NCBI GenBank assembly: GCA_016758965.1
Contig: JAEPRB010000001.1
Location: 124,001 to 188,000 of the forward strand
DNA from: Circinella minor
Taxonomy: Eukaryota > Mucoromycota > Mucoromycetes > Mucorales > Lichtheimiaceae
Length of the DNA stretch: 64,000 nucleotides
Direction of reading: 5' to 3'
Below are positions 24,929 to 36,474 of this stretch, one piece after another. A program made the position numbers and the translations under genes. A model generated the notes under the pieces. That model did no database searches, had not been told where the DNA came from, and saw only the letters and a program-made list of their open reading frames with translations. Numbering within the stretch: position 1 is the stretch's first letter; every line of letters starts with the position of its first letter.

Positions 24929-27625
24929 ATGGCAGTCGTTTCCGTATATCAAATTCTTTTAGTATTTATATTTTTACCATTTTCTCAGTCACAAGTTACA
25001 GATATCACCTCTTCTGGTATGTCACTTTTTCCTTCAGATAGAGTCACTTTCTCTCTATTATAGTATATAATAATTTTTGTTCAAGTCGAGTTATCTTAAC
25101 CTCTAAAAAAACAATTGCTCGTATATATACATAGGTGCTCAATGTGTTCCATATCCTGGCGGTGTATGTTCTGTAGGTATCACCAAATTATACATAGAAA
25201 TAAAAAAGAAAGCTCAATTATCTGGGCACCAATGAATCCCACGCTCATTACCACTCAATCGTTAATTCAGGATTACGTAGATTATAACGTGTATCTTCCG
25301 GATGGAATAACGTTTGGAGCAATTGAACAAAAATTAACCTTATTAAACAACCTAACAGATTGGTTAGGCGAAATTTACTATCCTTGCGTCGAAGCATACT
25401 ATCAATATTCTTGTTCATTTGAGTTTCCACGATGTAGTACATCTATAGTAAATAACACTGAAAGTAAATTAACATATGTATATAAGACAAACAGTTTAAA
25501 TTACTATTAATATAGATCATAATTATCAAGCAAGTATTCATTCTACCTGTTAAATTTTAGTCCCAACTGTCTTAGGAGCATGTCAATCTGCTTGTCAAAA
25601 TACTATTGATACCTGTAAAACTATATTCCGTATAACTGGGCATACAGATAATCTACCAGACTGTACTGCTAATTCACCACTTACAAATATACCAGCTCAA
25701 CCTGATAACCATTGTAATGCCGTAGCTCAAAAAAGTAAGAAGAATCATTATTTCTTTTACTTTTCTTTCTTTTTTTCTCAATACCCAATAATCTTGTTAT
25801 CGCAAAAATCGTAGATCCAGAAAAATATGCACAAGGGTTCAATATATCGGGCATTCCAGTCGGATATGTACTTTCTGAATGTACAGCACCTTTTATAAAA
25901 GATCCTCTTGCAAAAATGGGTTCTCATGATACTTTAGATCCTGTCCATTGTAAGTTTGGCTGTTGCATCCCATGTCCAGCTCAAAATTATGTAAGTTGAA
26001 ATATATTTTTTTATGTCTTTTCATCACATGAGGAAGTGAGAAAACTCCACATTATTTAAATTAATTTTACAAATCCCAATTTCTTTTTATAGTTCTTTAA
26101 GGAAGGCTATCCTGAAAAGGGTTTCCTTGCTACAGATATCATTCGAATTGTCTCTGCTGTATTGTCATTTTTTGTATTTATAAGCTACTTAGTCTTACCT
26201 GACAAGAAAAGGTGATACTGCTAGAATAATATTTGTTTTTCTTCTTCAATTAGTTATGTAGTTTCAAGAGGATGGAAAAAAGGATATATACTAATCATTA
26301 TCCCACGGCCTGTTATATTGTATATTATTTAGACATCCAACCATTATCATTTTATTTATCTCAGGATGTCTACTCGTATTTAATGCTGTTGCATTTTTCT
26401 CGATCAGTGACCCTAAGCGACTTCAATGTGCATCAGATGGAATAAGGCAAAGTACTCAAGATAATAATGTATTATGTGCGGTACAAGGTAACAAAATAAC
26501 TTTGCTATTTTTTTTTTTACTTCCATTTAGAAAACGACGTGCCTTTAGATACGTTTTATTAACACAAACAGGGGTTTGATTTATTAACAGGTGCACTCTT
26601 GCTATTCTCATCTATGGGGAGTACTATGTGGTGCACAGTGATGATTCTTAACCTTCATCTTCATACTGTGTGGAACAATAACTTTTTGATGGATAAATAT
26701 ATTATTCTCAATGTGCTCTGTTGGGGTACCGCTGGCATTATAATGGGTGTTTCTCTCGGACTTCATGCGATCAAATTCGAATTTGCCAATCTCTGTTTAC
26801 TTGAAGTAGACCTTATTATGAAGGCATTTTTCTATCCTATGGCTGCTATTGCTATGCCAGGATTTATTATTCATTTTGGAACATTTATCTATATTGGTCG
26901 CGTATGTATATAGTAGTAGTATTACTTACGTTTTGATTTTTATGACAATAACACAATGAATCTAGTACTCATTTTATCAACAAATTTTATTAGGTTGCTA
27001 TGAGATCAGGTATGGAAGCAGACATGGCACAATCTTTGTCAGCATCTGGGGGAACGGGTTCAACGAATTCTCAACAAACAAAATCACATATTCGACGACA
27101 TCGTCATGCTGTTGCAGCTGTCAAAATTCAATGGCGCCCGTTGATGTTAGCTTCACTGATGGTTATTTCAGTTGTATTTTATTGGGTAGGCTCTTTGTCA
27201 TTATTATTACGTACTATATTATGATTGCACGTGGTTATCTTTGTAAGCTATACCTTTTTTCTTGAAATCTGACTATATTATAAACTTTTATCATATATCC
27301 ATTATAGCTCTTTTATATGATTCAGATCAACAAAATGATGGGACTTAAACGTGAACCAATGGCCATGTATGATTGGATTGGATGTATGATGGATCCTGAC
27401 ACTCATCAAAATGATTGTACACATATTTTGGAAGATTATTTACCACCTTTTCCATTAATGATAACGGCCGAAGTACTTGTAAGTATTCTTGGCATTACAT
27501 TATTTTTGAATTTCGTTAAACGTTCTTTATTGCAAGAATGGAACGACTTAATTTATAATATACGCGTTAATATTGGACGCGGACGCCACGTTCAAAAAAA
27601 TGGCGACCAATTCTATGTTCTGTAA
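24929..27625 (+). CDS. Frizzled/Smoothened-like seven-transmembrane receptor with cysteine-rich domain
   Basis: Ten exons (24929-25016, 25135-25172, 25271-25463, 25561-25734, 25815-25990, 26093-26211, 26333-26487, 26591-26901, 26994-27185, 27308-27625) give 587 residues. A signal peptide (about 1-20) precedes a Frizzled-type CRD: CVPYPGGVCSDYVDYNVYLP, then YYPCVEAYYQYSC..FPRC, CQSACQNTIDTC and further Cys up to CKFGCCIPC. Seven hydrophobic spans follow from about residue 236, starting IIRIVSAVLSFFVF, with IILFISGCLLVFNA, LLFSSMGSTMWC, ILNVLCWGTAGIIMG, FYPMAAIAMPGFII, LASLMVISVVFYW and MITAEVLVSILGIT. This is class F architecture as described for fungal and amoebal Fsl proteins. A canonical KTxxxW after TM7 is absent; KRSLLQEW stands there. 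Ligand and coupling are unknown. The exon 2/3 junction (phase 0, TTCAG acceptor) was chosen because it restores CSDYVDY. Confidence 0.88.
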
Positions 27626-28852
27626 CATATTCTCTACTTGTATTTTTCTTATAATTATTATTATCTTAATATTACCACTACTCATTTTTGTATTTATATC
27701 ATTATAATTCACCAATTGCTTCGTTTAAAATATGATTCATTGAACATTTACTTTTTACTTATACTTTTAAGATATGTTTTTTTTTATTAAACATCCTTTC
27801 CATTTTCTTATCTTCTATAAATTTGTACCTTTTTTTGATAAATCATCATTTCAAAAGACCTTTACTTTATTTGCTATCCAGTATAAAATAATAAACACTA
27901 TATATACTTAAATTTTCAATGTTCCAAGAAGTGACCATGGTGTTCTTATCGGACGTATTTGACCGGTACAAGGTATTGGGAGGGGAGGGAGAAGGTCTGA
28001 AGACCTTAAGCGTATGGATAGGGAAAAGATAGAGAATAATATTGAAAAGAGAATCAGGATTATTGTATATACAGTGGACCTCCTATGATTTCGCACCGGT
28101 CAGTTTTCAACCCTCGATGACTTCACAGCTTTTCAGTCCATGAAATAAGGCCAATATACTAAGGGAACTTTAGTAAAAGAAGTTTCGTTAACTTTTACGT
28201 ACACCCGTTTATTTTCACACCGTACAATGATAAATTATCGCATGTCGCCAATAAAGGTACCATTTGAACTTTGTGTGTTTGAGGTAATATCTACTATGTA
28301 GTCGTTAATAGACATATTTTTTGGGATGGGCATCCTTTTTCACTTCCTTAAATGGCTAGGATAAAGCCTGATACATACTTAGTTCTCTTGTCATATCTAT
28401 ATATCTTTATAATAATACTTTTACTATTAGGATTTCTTTTTTAAGATAATGTATTTAAGACGAGAAAAAGATAAGCAAAAAGGAACATAAGTGATAAATG
28501 CCGATGATTTAACTAAATGATAGTGTTAAAAATTTTTCTACACAAATTTGTTTTCGCAAACTGGCGCACAATATATTCATTACTTATTACAATATTCTCA
28601 ATTATACTTTGACATCACAAAAAAAACTAAGTAATATCGTTTAACAAAACCCAGCATTTTGAATATAATATTAAATGAATAGAATGCGGCCTATAAACAC
28701 TGAGCTATTCTATAAAATACTTTTTCCTCTCATTCTCCTATCCCATCACCAAACAAACAACAAACAGTACATGTCTTTCTTTTCTTTGGGTTCCAACAAG
28801 TTGCTAGGGTTATTTATTATTTTAATCAAGTAGAACAAAAATGATGATAGAT
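27626..28852. other. Intergenic between convergent genes
   Basis: About 1.2 kb between the stops of the Frizzled-like gene and the uS4 gene. It contains an inverted TGACCGGT / ACCGGTCA pair at 27960-27967 and 28095-28102, enclosing a perfect AAGGTCT-GA-AGACCTT palindrome (27992-28007) and a CAGTGGACCTCC word at 28072 that resembles a transposon end. No coding frame was accepted. Confidence 0.45.
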
Positions 28853-29530
28853 TTACTCTTCATCTTCTTCGTCATCACCACCACCAGCAGCAGCGGCTCT
28901 CTTTCTCTTGACACGACCAGCACGGCCACCACCATAGGGAGAGGTCAAGGCAAAGTCAATGTGCTTTTGGGAGTCCTATTGTAAATCAAATCCAAAACAG
29001 AAAGGAAAAAAGAGTCAGTAAATCATATATATATACAAAAAAAAACCAGGCACAATAATAAAAGCAGCAGAAATACATACCAAACGAACAATGAACGAGG
29101 GGACGTTCACAATTTGCTTGCCAACACGAATGTGACGTTGACGGATCAAGACACGAGCGTGATGAATGGACTTGGCCAAACCAGACTTGAAAACTTGGGT
29201 TTGCAAGCGACGTTCCAAAAAGTCTTCAATCTTCAAAGACAAAACGAAATCGAGCTTCATGCGGCTTTCGTCCAATACACCAATGCGGACCAAACGGCGA
29301 ATCAAGGCATTACCTTCAAAAAGACGACGGGGGTCCTTTTCGTCCAAAGTGAGCAATTCACGGGCAGCACGACGAATCTTGGAAAGAGTCAATCCAACAC
29401 GCCAGACTTCCTTCTTGTTCTTCAAACCGTATTCACCGACCAACTTCAATTCTTGGTCGAGACGAGCAGACTCGTAGGGACGCTTGGGGACCTTGTAGGT
29501 CTTGCTGTAGGTTCTGTATGCACCAGTCAT
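28853..29530 (-). CDS. RPS9: 40S ribosomal protein uS4 (S9e)
   Basis: Two exons, 29530-29081 and 28975-28853, give 190 residues. The protein reads through the eukaryotic uS4 landmarks: [57 protein letters not shown], the S4 RNA-binding domain around [30 protein letters not shown], and, from exon 2, [11 protein letters not shown] plus a basic then acidic tail (DDEEDEE). It sits in the small-subunit body near the mRNA entry. The start is the ATG giving [12 protein letters not shown]; the family usually starts slightly shorter (MxxRxYSKT). The exon favours C-ending codons and AAG, as expected for abundant ribosomal proteins. Confidence 0.97.
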
Positions 29531-30923
29531 GCTGTATGGACAGTAAAAAAGGAAGAAACAACAATTTGCTGCCTTTGATCGTACTTTTACACACTCGTTT
29601 CCTGTTCTCCGTCGACGAAAAAAAAAATTGTTTTATGTAATCTGATTGGATGAAAATACAAGCCTCATTTTTTCTTTTTCTTGAAGGAGAAGGAGTTGGT
29701 ATTCAACTTCAATCATGTCAAAACTTCCGTCGTCCCGCGCTAACATTCATCTGTAGGATACTATTTATCCAAACTATATGAATAAGAACGTTGTATAGCC
29801 TTTAATTTAAATTCTTCAATAATAAAGGTTATTAATATTATAGTAGATAGCATATTTTACGCTGTATGTTAAATGTGCTTAAGTGTTTCTACGATCGATT
29901 ATGCATGAATTTATCATATTTCATGTATCTTGACAAATTATAACACAAGGTTATCAGCCCACTTGACTAAGCTTCCCTAACATTCACCAAATACAACTAT
30001 GCCTACTTTATCGCTGCTATGTTAATTAATGTTGAGAGCATTGAATACTGGTTTTTCTCAAGTTATAAATTTCCTATATTTTGAAATACACGAGGTAACC
30101 ATTCGATAGGCAAGTTGAGTGGCTTAATCATATATCTGTTGCAGCCTCATAATTTGACTTAGTTGAATACTTTTCATTGTAGAGAACATCAATCAAGAGT
30201 AATTGGTGGACGTAAGCTTTGAAAACACTCAATGATTTTAAAGTTATTATAGTAACCTTAGCGACCATAGTAACCAATTTAAAGAGTAAATTGTAGTAGC
30301 CATGATTTCTAGCAACAGTTAATTTGCGTTGCCGTGGAAAATCTCTGGATTATTTCTTGAACAGAACTACCACTATCTTTTACTAGTCAATTGTTTACAT
30401 AACATACCGTTCCAAAGGGACTTTGGTATCACTATTCATCTATAGTAATACCATCCAAAACTAGAAGCCATTATAGGAATGATATAGTACAATTTAATAT
30501 TAAATAAACAATCCAAACATTCTATAACCATTATATAATGTAAAACTAAATAAATGTGTATGTATTAGATATATGAAATGTAATTTAACTTTCTACAGTA
30601 TTTTTGCACACCATAGTTGACAGATCAAGAACAATTTGAAGCATAGAAAAAAACGTGACTGTTCGTGCCTTGGCGGCTTGAACAAATTTTTCCAAGTTAT
30701 ACAGTATTTGCTCCTTCTTTCTTTTTCGAACTTAATCCGTTGACAGGTAACTTGACGCGATCAACGTGGGGAATGCAGCTACTTGTACTTTGTTGTTGTA
30801 TACTACAGGATGCATTTTTGTTTGTTCATGGGTGTAATTATATATTTATTTAAAAAATCGTTTGATTTACTCATCTAAAACTTTGTTTTTTTTTTTTTCA
30901 AAAATAAAATAAAATTTTATAGA
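29531..30923. other. Divergent intergenic region between ribosomal protein genes uS4 and eL21
   Basis: About 1.4 kb separating two divergent ribosomal-protein genes. The first 200 bp next to uS4 is GC-richer and should hold its promoter. A T-run and AT-rich tract precede the eL21 ATG directly. The remainder is AT-rich with no accepted frame, and no shared motif could be fixed by eye. Confidence 0.45.
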
Positions 30924-31772
30924 ATGCCTCACTCCTTCGGTCGTAAGTATTATAAAAATAAATAGCACTCTAAAAAAAATTGGATATTGAAAATAAAGAT
31001 ATATGACGAAAAAAACTGTTGACAAGGATATAACTTTTTATCTTTTGTTTTAACAATTATATAGTTCGCGCTCGCACCCGCCACATGTTCTCGCGTCAAT
31101 TCCGCGACCATGGCGCCATTCCTCTTTCGACCTACTTGAAGACCTACAAGACTGGTGATATTGTCGACATTAAGGCTAATGCTGCTGTCCAAAAGGGTAT
31201 GCCCCACAAGTTCTACCACGGGTAAGTTTTTTTTAAAAAAATAATAGTAATGAAGATAGATAGCAAGAAATATACTACTTGTATGTAAGCGAATCGTATG
31301 AGTGATTTGATTATAATAAACTATAATTATTGTTATTACTATAGCCGTACTGGTGTCGTCTATAACGTCACCAAGTCTGCTGTTGGTGTTATCATCCACA
31401 AGAAGGTCGGTGGTCGTTACATGGAAAAGCGTGTCAACCTCCGTATTGAACACGTCAAGCACTCTAAGTGCCGTCAAGAATTCTTGGACCGTGTCAAGGA
31501 AAACCGTGCCAAGAAGGCCGCTGCTAAGGAATCCGGCTGTAAGATATTGTTTATTATATTATTATGTGATTTAGATGTGAAAAGATTTTAGGATATTATT
31601 ATGAAATAGATTGAAGATAATGAATTCTCATACATATATTAATTTAAATATTTTAACAGCCAAGGTCTTCTTGAAGCGTCTTCCTGCTCAACCTCGTGAA
31701 GCCCGTTACGTCAAGGCCAAGAAGAACATTCCTCAAACCATCGCTCCCGTCCCTTACGAAACCCTTTTGTAA
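30924..31772 (+). CDS. RPL21: 60S ribosomal protein eL21
   Basis: Four exons (30924-30942, 31065-31221, 31345-31538, 31660-31772) give exactly 160 residues, the family length. The 19-nt first coding exon encodes MPHSFG; exon 2 continues [17 protein letters not shown], the conserved start of eL21. [26 protein letters not shown] spans the next junction, then [31 protein letters not shown], the basic linker [11 protein letters not shown] and the end [25 protein letters not shown]. An AATAAA lies about 27 bp after the stop. No snoRNA boxes (C/D or H/ACA) were evident in the three introns. Confidence 0.97.
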
Positions 31773-32080
31773 AATGGTATTTGTTGTGGATCTGTTACAA
31801 TAAAACTTCTTTCGGCATTCTACTTGTTCGATAATTATTTTTGTTTTAATGCATTTGTCTGTGTGACGAAATACTAAGAGATATGAAATTGTTGGTACAG
31901 TTGAAGACCAAAGAAAATTGGTCAGATAACTTGAGCTTTTGTATATGTCCTAATATTAGATACACTGTGTATAAGAGAAGCAGGGAAAAGATGTTTTGAT
32001 TCAGTCACTGAAGTTAATTGCTATCAAAAGACAGTATTGAAAGGTTCTTATATCGTGTTTCTTGCATTATGTGCTTATCA

Positions 32081-32200
32081 ATGGTTATTTTAAACCATAT
32101 ATACGAGCGCTGAACCTGTGAAAACAGGTTATGTTTGATATTACTACGACCTTCCGTCTGAACCGACGCTGTTCAACTGTAAAGTCCTCAGCGTGACATT
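32081..32200 (+). ncRNA. Possible structured RNA (three consecutive hairpins)
   Basis: Three local inverted repeats follow each other: ATGGTT/AACCAT; AACCTGT closed by GAAA and ACAGGTT; and ACGCTG (32166-32171) / CAGCGT (32189-32194), which is followed by GACATT. The last hairpin followed by an ACA trinucleotide faintly recalls an H/ACA RNA 3' end. The patch is GC-richer than its surroundings. No known RNA family was recognised and no Pol III boxes are clear, so this is a weak candidate. Confidence 0.2.
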
Positions 32201-34300
32201 AATAAATGAATGGCGTATGTTCTGATGGAAACTTTTCAAATTATAGGTAATGTTTGTCTACCGAAACATTATATTTCTTATTATCAACTGAAAATTTACA
32301 ATTTCCTTGAATTACCTACTGTACAAGAGAATTACACTGCTATTATTAGTATACAACCCAACGCACATCAGTTGATCTTATTTTGATTGTTTTGCATTAA
32401 ATATTTAACACCTTTCACATTTATTAGTTGAGGCACTTCAACGTATAATGATATGCTTGTTATACTTTTCAATGGTATAGTTAACATTTAATGTCATGTA
32501 CACGATAATTTTAATTCTATATATAATTCTAACTTTGTTTTTATTTACAAGGAATATTGTTATGGAAAGTTCGTTACCATATTTCATCAGCAACTCCACG
32601 TGTGCTTAATTTTCATTTTGTTGAATAGGGAGAACAAAATTAAGATTTCAAATCTGAATACTTTCTTTGTGCCAGCTAGTATATTTTCTTCTCATTTAAC
32701 ACTACTTATACGTATACGTAATCCATGCCTCGTTCTCACTTTGATAGATATTAAGACCTTGAAAGAACACTATACTATCTCTTGATTTTCATTTTTATTC
32801 GTTAATGTTATGTGAGGCGCTCAATATATATGCTATGCTACTAAAGTGTGGTGTCAAAAAGCAAACACTGACTATTATTTTATAAGTGCTTCCTATAGTA
32901 TATACTGTATACATGCTCCACAATGATTTATACTACAATGAATTCGAAAGTACGTACGTATTGTACTTTTACCGTGTATATATAAAACCTCTCCTTCTAC
33001 ATACAATCCATACAGAATTAATGATATGCTCCTTCTATTATCACAAAATTCAAAGCTTCTCATTTCAACAAAGATAGTTTTTTTAATAAGGAAGAAGAAG
33101 GAACAATTTAATTATATGGCCTAGACTTTTTGGTAAGAGAAAGAAAAGAATTGTTTTGCGTTTCTATTTAAAACATGAAAACCAGAGGTTGGTAAATATA
33201 GTACAGTTTAATCGTCAGAATTCTAACTATAAGACAGACTGTTGGGTGGCGTTGCCAATGTTATTATTAATAGCTCCAGAAGAGTAGCTTATCACGATTT
33301 ACAGTTTGAAAATGATGAACAACATGCATAATGATAGGAATTTTTTTATTGACCAAAAATAACTCCACGTATAAGCTCTATCTTGATCAGCTTGTTGTGT
33401 CGACAAAGAAAATGGTACATTTTCAATATTTATTGTATTTGATATAGTCTATGAATTAATACTCTACTACCAACAGTTCTACCTGTAAATATAACAATCA
33501 CTGACGCTGGTATCTTTTCAGGGAAGCGCTGAAGTGGCAATTAAGGGGAATCGAGAAATAATAAAAATAAAATCTTATTTTTTTTGTCTCCCCCTTCTCC
33601 TCCCCCTTTCTTTTTGTAAGAATTCACATTGAGCGGCCTGTAGAGCGTACATCTGCAAGCAGCTCTACTATAACTTTTCCCAACGACAGCAACACCGCCA
33701 GCAAAATAATTCCTCAACGGTAATTTTTTTTGTAACGAAGGACTCCATTTTTGTGGTTTTCTCATAATCGTACGTTAACAGATAAAAAGCAATCCTTACA
33801 ACTTTGATCTTCATTTGAAAGTTTTGCTTTGGAAGGCAACACTACTGTCCAACTTAAGAAATCATGTCAGGGGAAAAATGAAAATGTGTACAACAATCTT
33901 TATCACACGTTTAGGCGATAAGGTAGCACAAGAAAAAACTGTTAAAAAATGCATTATCTTGTTGCTATGCATAACATGCTAGTCTTCATAAGACTGTAGT
34001 TTTTATTCTGATACGTACCTTTTTTTTTTTTGGAAGCTTCTAAATATCTACAAAGTAATAGAATCAATGACAATAATCAGAAAAAGATATTGTAATACTA
34101 CTATCTATTATCAATAGCAAGAAATGAGAATATACCATGTTAAGAACAAAATGCCCTACGTAGATTCATTTAAAGATATTTTAATCTTATAAAATTCAAA
34201 ATAATCTAGAATAACTATCGTTAAGGAGGTGAAAAAAAATTAAATGGGCCTGAACTCATAAATACACATTTTCGAGTCAATTGAAGATTGAATTTCGTTC

Positions 34301-34325
34301 TTTTTTTTTTTTTTTTTTTTTTTTT
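34301..34325. repeat. T25 homopolymer
   Basis: An uninterrupted run of 25 T, between eL21 and the deacetylase gene. A run of 24 T also lies at 58784-58807 in ARPC3 intron 2. Exact length is probably uncertain in the assembly. Confidence 0.8.
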
Positions 34326-35094
34326 GTAACGTGCCTTTTTTCCGAAACTTAATTTGATGGGCAGCAACAACACTAACACAAGTAAAACCGTATAAAGTAA
34401 GGAAAAGAAGGAGGTTTTGTTTTTCTTTTTACTATGTAGGCTGAAAGAAATGTGGCGGAAAGTTTAATTATCTGTTCACAAATAATTTTTTTGGTTTTTC
34501 CAGAAAAGGTAGACGGAGATTTTCTTATTTTGGGCAAAAGGTTCCTAATCTGGAGGAGAGGAATTTGTTTGGTGAGCGTTTTCCCTAAAAAAGAAAGACC
34601 CTCTCTACCTTTTCCTTTTTCCGGAAAAGACGAGGACCCATTGCTAAAAACTGCAAAAAGAAGTTGTCCGTTTAAATGCACAATCCGAAAATGATATACT
34701 TTTACACAAGAAGGTTATTCAGTGAATATGTTATTTCCTTAAATCTCTAGATGCTAGTGCAAAAATATGTGTAAAGTAATACAAGATGCCATGTTTGTTA
34801 CTGCATATTAGCATACTGGTGCATACAAAAATGTGCATTTTTTTGTTCTCTTTTTGTAGGATCACGAAGGGAGTTGAAGAAGAGTAAGGGGGTTAAAGAA
34901 ATTGATACAGACGTTGTGACAATAGTGACCGAGTATCAACTTTTTTACTGGATTTTTATTCTTGTTGCAGCATATTACGGTTTAAAAGGGGTAAAGTTTG
35001 TCTCCAATAAATAAATAATGCATGTTGTTAGGAGGTGTAGTAATACGCGCGCACACACGCAATTTACAGAGAGTGTTACAATTAAAAGATTTGC

Positions 35095-35101
35095 TATAAA
35101 A
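35095..35101 (+). promoter_or_regulatory. TATA box (distal) of chitin deacetylase gene
   Basis: TATAAAA in GCTATAAAAGCCC, about 144 bp upstream of the ATG at 35245. A second TATAAAA lies at 35177-35183, about 62 bp upstream of the ATG, so two transcription starts are possible. Confidence 0.5.
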
Positions 35102-35244
35102 GCCCTCCAAAAATACGGATTACTTTTAATTTATTCCTTACTCACTCTTTTATTATTCATTAACATCTTTTCCTCTTATAAAACCTCCGGATTTTCGTAA
35201 TTGATATCCTTCATAACAGAAACATACATACACATTTTATTACT

Positions 35245-36474
35245 ATGAAATTTTCTTTGACTCTTGTAACTGCCGCTTTTGTTGGACTTTTTTCTGCCCT
35301 AACCAGTGATGCACTTCCATTAGAACGACGGGCGCCTGCCGCCATCCTTACTAAATGCGGTAGTAGCAAAAAATTGGCATTAACCTTTGACGATGGGCCT
35401 CATATATTCACCTACGACTTGGCTAATGAGCTTTCCAAGAATGGTGTAAAAGCTACCTTTTTTATCAATGGCGACAATTACCAGTAAAGTATCCACAAAA
35501 AAATTACTGTTCCATAACTACTCTATTTTTTGTACCTTACAGGTAGTAACTAACCTCACCATTGTTGTCCTTTTTTTGCGTAGCAAATTAACAGACCCTG
35601 CTCCAAATGGAGGCACCTATGGAGATGTAGTGAAGCATTCCTATAGTCTTGGTCATCAAATTGCTAGCCATACCTACTCGCATAAAAATTTGGATAAGCT
35701 TACTGAAAGCCAAGTGAGAAGCGAAATGACAAAGAATTCGGATGCAATCTACAAAGCCATTGGCAAGAGGTAAAATTAATCCACATTTTTATTTTAAGTA
35801 ACATAAATATATACACTTTAATAATTAATAGCATAGAATAATAACGAACTAATGATTATGTATAATAATATTTATATATACCTATAGACCTGCCTGTATG
35901 TTCTATCATAAATATTTATATTTAAAACTTTAAATATATAAAGATAATGTGAATAATGTGGAATATTAATATCTCTTTTTCTTTATTTCTACAATAACAG
36001 TTATGCGTCCTCCAGAAGGTGCTTACAAGGATGAAACACGTCGCATATTAGGTGAACTTGGTTACACGTATGTATCTCTTATTTTATGAATGGAACAACA
36101 AAGAATATATATTAATATACTTGTTTCTTGTTTATATGGATTAGTATGGTGATGTGGGATATTGATGTATTAGATTGGAGTAGTAATGGTCTTTCTGCTC
36201 AGCAAAAAATTTATAAAGACGCTCTTGCATCTGGTGGTGGTCATATTGCACTTCAGCACGATGTAATTACCATTTTTATTATTATTACACGCTCTATAAA
36301 TTTATTGTACTGATATATAGCTAATTGTTTGTCATTAACACCAATAATATGAATATATAGGTTTACGAAACCACTGCTAAAAAATTAGCACCATGGATTG
36401 TAAAATATGCCAAGGAACAAGGATATAAATTCGTCACAGTTGCTGAATGTGCTGGTACATCCGCATATCGTTAA
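35245..36474 (+). CDS. Chitin deacetylase (polysaccharide deacetylase, CE4)
   Basis: Removes N-acetyl groups from chitin to make chitosan, a major wall polymer of Mucoromycota. Six exons (35245-35483, 35584-35769, 35888-35895, 36001-36067, 36145-36262, 36361-36474) give 243 residues. Signal peptide MKFSLTLVTAAFVGLFSAL is followed by an ERR that could be a pro-peptide cleavage site. CE4 motifs: TFDDGP with catalytic and metal Asp at 49-50; metal-binding SHTYSH (His 109 and 113); RPPEG at 147-151; a late motif with HIALQHD carrying the catalytic His. Exon 3 is only 8 nt; it is needed both for phase and to create PAFMRPP. There is no chitin-binding module or GPI tail, so the enzyme is predicted to be secreted. 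Two TATA boxes precede it. Confidence 0.93.

Larger units (their letters stand above)
31773..35244. other. Long intergenic region, no protein gene; hairpin cluster and T25 run
   Basis: About 3.5 kb of AT-rich sequence. It contains a cluster of three short hairpins at 32081-32194, several TACGTA palindromes (a TACGTACGTA at 32951-32960), and an uninterrupted run of 25 T at 34301-34325. The last 200 bp is the chitin deacetylase promoter. Open frames of 60-100 codons occur on both strands but lack bias or homology. Confidence 0.5.

Noticed and set aside
25115..25510. Single 131-codon frame as the second exon of the Frizzled-like gene, including KESSIIWAPMNPT.
   Set aside because: No splice pair of sensible size gives matching phase for that region; an intron 25173-25270 ending TTCAG gives the CRD motif CSDYVDYNV instead.
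27960..28102. A complete MITE bounded by the CAGTGGACCTCC word.
   Set aside because: The partner GACCGGT copy lies on the wrong side and is only partly similar; no target-site duplication pair was found.
29114..29578. 154-codon plus-strand frame across the uS4 gene.
   Set aside because: Antisense shadow of the ribosomal protein exon.
30943..31659. snoRNAs inside the introns of eL21.
   Set aside because: No C/D boxes or H/ACA structure could be recognised in any of the three introns.
34373..34694. Overlapping 80- and 102-codon frames on opposite strands with an AAAAGGTAGA inverted repeat.
   Set aside because: Low-complexity, no start context or homology; the two frames shadow each other.
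34859..35012. A 51-codon open frame with a membrane-like segment (YWIFILVAAYYG), preceded by a TTTTTGTAG acceptor, as if the last exon of a small gene.
   Set aside because: No upstream exon with a start codon and matching phase could be found, and open frames of this size are common by chance in this AT-rich DNA.
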